The notes beneath the pieces are model-generated. The model made no database searches. It saw only the letters and a program-made list of their open reading frames with translations, and was not told the DNA's origin. 64,000 nt of DNA from Cepaea nemoralis (Eukaryota > Mollusca > Gastropoda > Stylommatophora > Helicidae), in the NCBI GenBank assembly GCA_014155875.1, contig JACEFZ010021371.1, positions 1,390,001 through 1,454,000 on the forward strand. The letters are read 5' to 3'. Positions within the stretch are counted from its first letter, which is position 1. The number at the start of each line of letters is the position of its first letter. This document shows positions 60,882 through 64,000 of this stretch, piece after piece. The translations under genes were made by a program, and so were the position numbers.

Positions 60882-61930
60882 GTGGACAACTCTGCAGCTG
60901 AGCAGAGCAGGGCACTCACTTGTCCTTACAGTCGGAAATGGCTGTCAAAGGCAGAGGTAAAAAGACCACCATGTGAATGTGGAAGGCAAGGGGAAACCAC
61001 CACATTATCTTCCCAAGACTTCATGGCAAAACATATATCAAAGTTAGTGAAGGACGTTAATGGCTGTCTTAGGGCATTCTCGTCCGGTAGGGACAGTCAT
61101 GAGCCACAGGTGACACCAGACCGTCATCCAGCTACTGATGGCAAAATCTTAACTAAAATAAATAAATTTAGAGTAGGAACATGGAATGTTAGGACATTAA
61201 ATGAGCTAGGAAAGTTTACCAATGTTCTAAGAGAGATGGATAGCATGAAAATGAATATACTAGGCGTTAGTGAGATGAGATGGAAGGGATCGGGCAAAAT
61301 TATAGCTGACAATCACACAATAATTTTTCTGGAGGGGATACACATGAAAAAGGTGTAGGAATAATATTAGACGAAAAAACAGCCAATTCAATTAATGGAT
61401 ACTGGTGTATTTCAGATAGAGTTATTATGGTAAAAATCAAAGGCAAGCCAATAGACATAAATATTATACAAGTATATGCACCAACAGCAAGCAGTAGTGA
61501 GGAAGAAATACAACACTTTTACGACGAAATAGAAATGGCGATGGCTCAAATTGGATCACAAGAAATACAGATAATACTTGGTGATTTTAATGCAAAAATA
61601 GGAAAGGGAAAAATGGAGGATGTAGTGGGGAATTATGGTTTAGGTACAAGAAATGAAAGAGGGGAAAAGCTAATAGAATGGGCAAATATCAATGATATGA
61701 TAATTGGAAACACATGGTTTAAGCACCATAAAAGACGACTGTACACATGGATAAGCCCTGATAAGAAAATACGCAACCACATTGACTACATACTAATTAA
61801 TAAAAGATTTAGAAATGCTTTAATTAATGTAAAGACAATGCCTGGTGCTGACTGTAATAGTGATCATGTATCACTATGTGGACAAATAAAAGTAAGAGTA
61901 AAGAGAGGGAAAAAATGGTTAAGAACATGA
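60882..61930 (+). pseudogene. RTE-A leader and AP endonuclease, frameshifted
   Basis: 60882-61358 reads MDNSAAEQSRALTCPYSRKW, then FRVGTWNVRTLNELGKFTNV and NILGVSEMRWKGSG (catalytic Glu). A small deletion in TTATTTTTCTGG shifts the frame. It continues from about 61379 with VKIKGKPIDINIIQVYAPTA, QIILGDFNAKIGKG (GDFN), GLGTRNERGEKLIEWANIND, HHKRRLYTWISPDKKIRNHI and ADCNSDHVSLC (SDH). It ends in an A-run frameshift near 61915. The wording GLG-RNERG...KRRLYTW-SPD...IDYIL is typical of the RTE clade. Confidence 0.9.
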
Positions 61931-63984
61931 GACTTAATAAAGAGGTTCTGAAAATAGATAAAGAAATGCAAGAACAATACAGAGTGACTGTGAAAAATAG
62001 GTACAATGCAATAACTAAAATACAGAGTATAGATGAACAATGGGAAATGTTAAGGGACTCCATTCATCAAACTAACAAAGAAGTATTACCGGAGAGAGGC
62101 AAAATAGCTAAGAAAAAATGGATGAATGAAGAAATCTTAAAACTAATGGACAAAAGAAAACAGAGTAAAAATGACAAACAAGAATACGCTAAGATAAATA
62201 AAGAGATAAAAGATAAATGTGGGAAAGCTAAAGAAAGTTGGTTAAATGAGCAATGCAAAAAAATTGAATTAAATTCCATTAAAGATACAAAAAATATGCA
62301 CAGACAAATCAGTGAGCTTACAGGAAGAAAAATAAGAATAAATACGGGGTGTTTGAAATCAAAAAGAGGAAAGATAATATTAGAGGAAGATGCTATAATG
62401 AAAAGGTGGAATGAGTGTATAAGAGAATTATATGAAGGAGAAAGGGAAGAATTAACAGAAGATAGTAACTTAGAAGGTCCACCTATTCTGAAAGAAGAAG
62501 TCGCTGACGCTATGAAACGTATGAAGAAAGGAAAAACAGCTGGGCCAGATGAAATCACAATAGAAGAATTAGAAGTATTGGGAGAATTTGGAGTAGATAT
62601 ATTAATCAAAATGTTGAATGATATTTACAGCAGTGGATATTTACCCAGTGATATGCTGAAATCTGTATTTATAGCTATACCAAAAAGACCAGGAGCAATT
62701 GATTGTGAAGATTTTAGTACAATTAACCTTATAAACCATATCACTAAGCTTCTACTCAGAATCATAATGAGAAGAACCAAAAAGAAAATAAAAATGAAAA
62801 TTAGTGAAGAACAGTATGGATTTGTGGAAGGAAAGGGCACAAACAATGCAATTTATACATTACGGACACTAATAGAAAGGTCAATAGAGAAACAGAGAGA
62901 CATATATTTGTGCTTCATAGATTATACTAAGGCATTTGATAAAGTAAAACATGATGAACTGATTAAAATGTTGGAAGATATCAACATTGATGGAAAAGAT
63001 TTAAGAATAATAAAGAATGTTTACTGGAACCAAGTAGCAGCAATTAAAATGGGAAATAAAGAGGGTAGTTACGAACAGATAAAGCTAGGAGTACTACAAG
63101 GGTGTGTCTTGTCACCAGATCTTTTCTCCCTGTATAGCGAAGTAATAATGAGAGAGATCAAAGAGATGCCAGGAATACTAGTTGGAGGTTATAATATAAA
63201 TAATATACGCTATGCAGATGACACAGTATTGGTGGCGGATAATTCAACAGACCTACAACAATTATTAGATGTTGTGGTAACAGAGAGTGCAAGGAAAGGA
63301 CTCTCCTTGAATGTCAAGAAAACAGTAACAATGGTAATATCAAAGAAAATGGTGACACCAAAATGTGACATAGAAATAGAACGGAGAATCCTTAACCAAG
63401 TTGATAGTTTTAGATACCTAGGGGCATTTATATCATCAGATGGAAGATGCACAACAGAGATTAGGAGCAGAATAGGGCAGGCAAAAGCCGCATTTCAGAA
63501 AATGAAGAGTATCTTTTGCAATAAGTCACTACAACTGAATGTAAGAAAGAGAGTGCTAAAATGCTATGTAGAGCCAGTTTTGCTGTATGGCAGTGAATCT
63601 TGGAATGTAAATGAACAAATTAAGAAGAAATTAGAAGCAACAGAGATGTGGTTCCTGAGACGAATGTTGCGAATTCCTTGGACTGCCAGAGTAACTAACG
63701 ACGACTGCCTGAAACAGGCTAATGAAACTAGAACATTATATACAACAATAAGATAGAGACAAACAGCTTTCTTCGGTCATGTGATGAGAAGAGAGGCATT
63801 GGAGAACATCGTAACAACTGGAAAGATCGAGGGGAAGAGAGGCAGAGGTAGACCAAGAGAAGTGATGCTGGATGGATTGAGACGGTGGCATGGAGGAATA
63901 TCAGCAGCAGAGTTGATCCAGAAAACCAAAGACCGAGATCTATGGAGAGCCATGAACGCCTACGCCAGCCGGCACGGCACTTGA
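61876..63984 (+). pseudogene. RTE-A reverse transcriptase and C-terminal domain, one stop
   Basis: A 626-codon frame (61876-63756), then a TAG near 63754, then 63781-63984 in the same sense. RT motifs: KKGKTAGPDEITIEELEVLG, SVFIAIPKRPGAIDCEDFST, EEQYGFVEGKGTNNAIYTLR, YLCFIDYTKAFDKVKHDEL, LGVLQGCVLSPDLFSLYSEV (LQG where others have QQG), NIRYADDTVLVADN (intact YADD) and FRYLGAFISSDGRCTTEIRS. The C-terminus has LLYGSESWNVNEQIKKKLEA, MLRIPWTARVTNDDCLKQAN, MRREALENIVTTGKI, GKRGRGRPREVMLDGLRRWH and a final SRHGT. Confidence 0.92.
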
Positions 63985-64000
63985 TGATGATGATGATGTT

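Larger units (their letters stand above)
60740..64000 (+). mobile_element. RTE-A LINE, near intact (copy 6), runs to window edge
   Basis: It starts CTCTAAAAGTACT, like copy 3, and ends CACGGCACTTGATGATGATGATG at the window edge, so it is essentially full length (about 3.26 kb). Only two frameshifts (about 61330 and 61915) and one nonsense codon (TAG near 63754) separate it from a complete endonuclease-RT frame. It is the best reference for the five other RTE-A copies here. Confidence 0.92.

Overview
This is animal nuclear DNA. It is AT-rich, contains no bacterial gene structure, and carries one large spliced gene swamped by transposable elements and simple repeats. The host gene is an axonemal dynein heavy chain on the minus strand, so the source is an animal with motile cilia or flagella. 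An invertebrate fits the repeats best: RTE-, CR1- and I-like LINEs, mariner, hAT, a Ty3/gypsy element of Gmr1-type domain order, and tRNA-derived SINEs. I cannot fix the phylum from the sequence alone.

Host gene. Six consecutive coding exons, read right to left, are 55372-55056, 45313-45172, 43522-43409, 24094-23976, 23815-23635 and 2857-2738. They splice in a consistent phase (2,0,0,2,0) into 993 nt, or 331 codons. They cover the linker into AAA4, the AAA4 P-loop and the rest of the AAA4 core. The gene runs off both ends of the window. The introns are 9.7, 1.6, 19.3, 0.16 and 20.8 kb, and nearly everything else in the window is repeat DNA inside them.

Layout. 1-6 kb: (TA)n, a decayed RTE LINE, two tRNA-derived SINEs, a decayed gypsy integrase and a compound tetranucleotide satellite. 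6-10.8 kb: unassigned sequence with a palindrome array. 10.8-11.2 kb: a second SINE family. 11.8-23.5 kb: a nested stack of RTE with mariner inside, a CR1-like LINE, a near-full-length RTE inside another LINE, and a further RTE split by a 750-bp insertion. 24.8-28.7 kb: an I-like LINE with RNase H. 28.8-32.2 kb: LINE fragments and a large hairpin. 33.6-35.2 kb: a TIR element with insertions. 35.2-43.3 kb: a complete LTR retrotransposon with an uninterrupted 1598-codon gag-pol and the order PR-INT-RT-RNase H. 46.3-51 kb: a decayed gene of unknown family with a SINE in it, then a decayed hAT transposase. 51-60.7 kb: LINE fragments, an RNase H LINE piece bounded by (TA)n, and unassigned sequence. 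60.7-64 kb: a near-intact RTE LINE.

The most notable items are the intact Gmr1-like retrotransposon with a reiterated primer-site module, a 57-bp-arm hairpin at 31.3 kb, a SINE that shares its 3' end with a resident LINE, and several nested insertions whose target-site duplications can be read directly.
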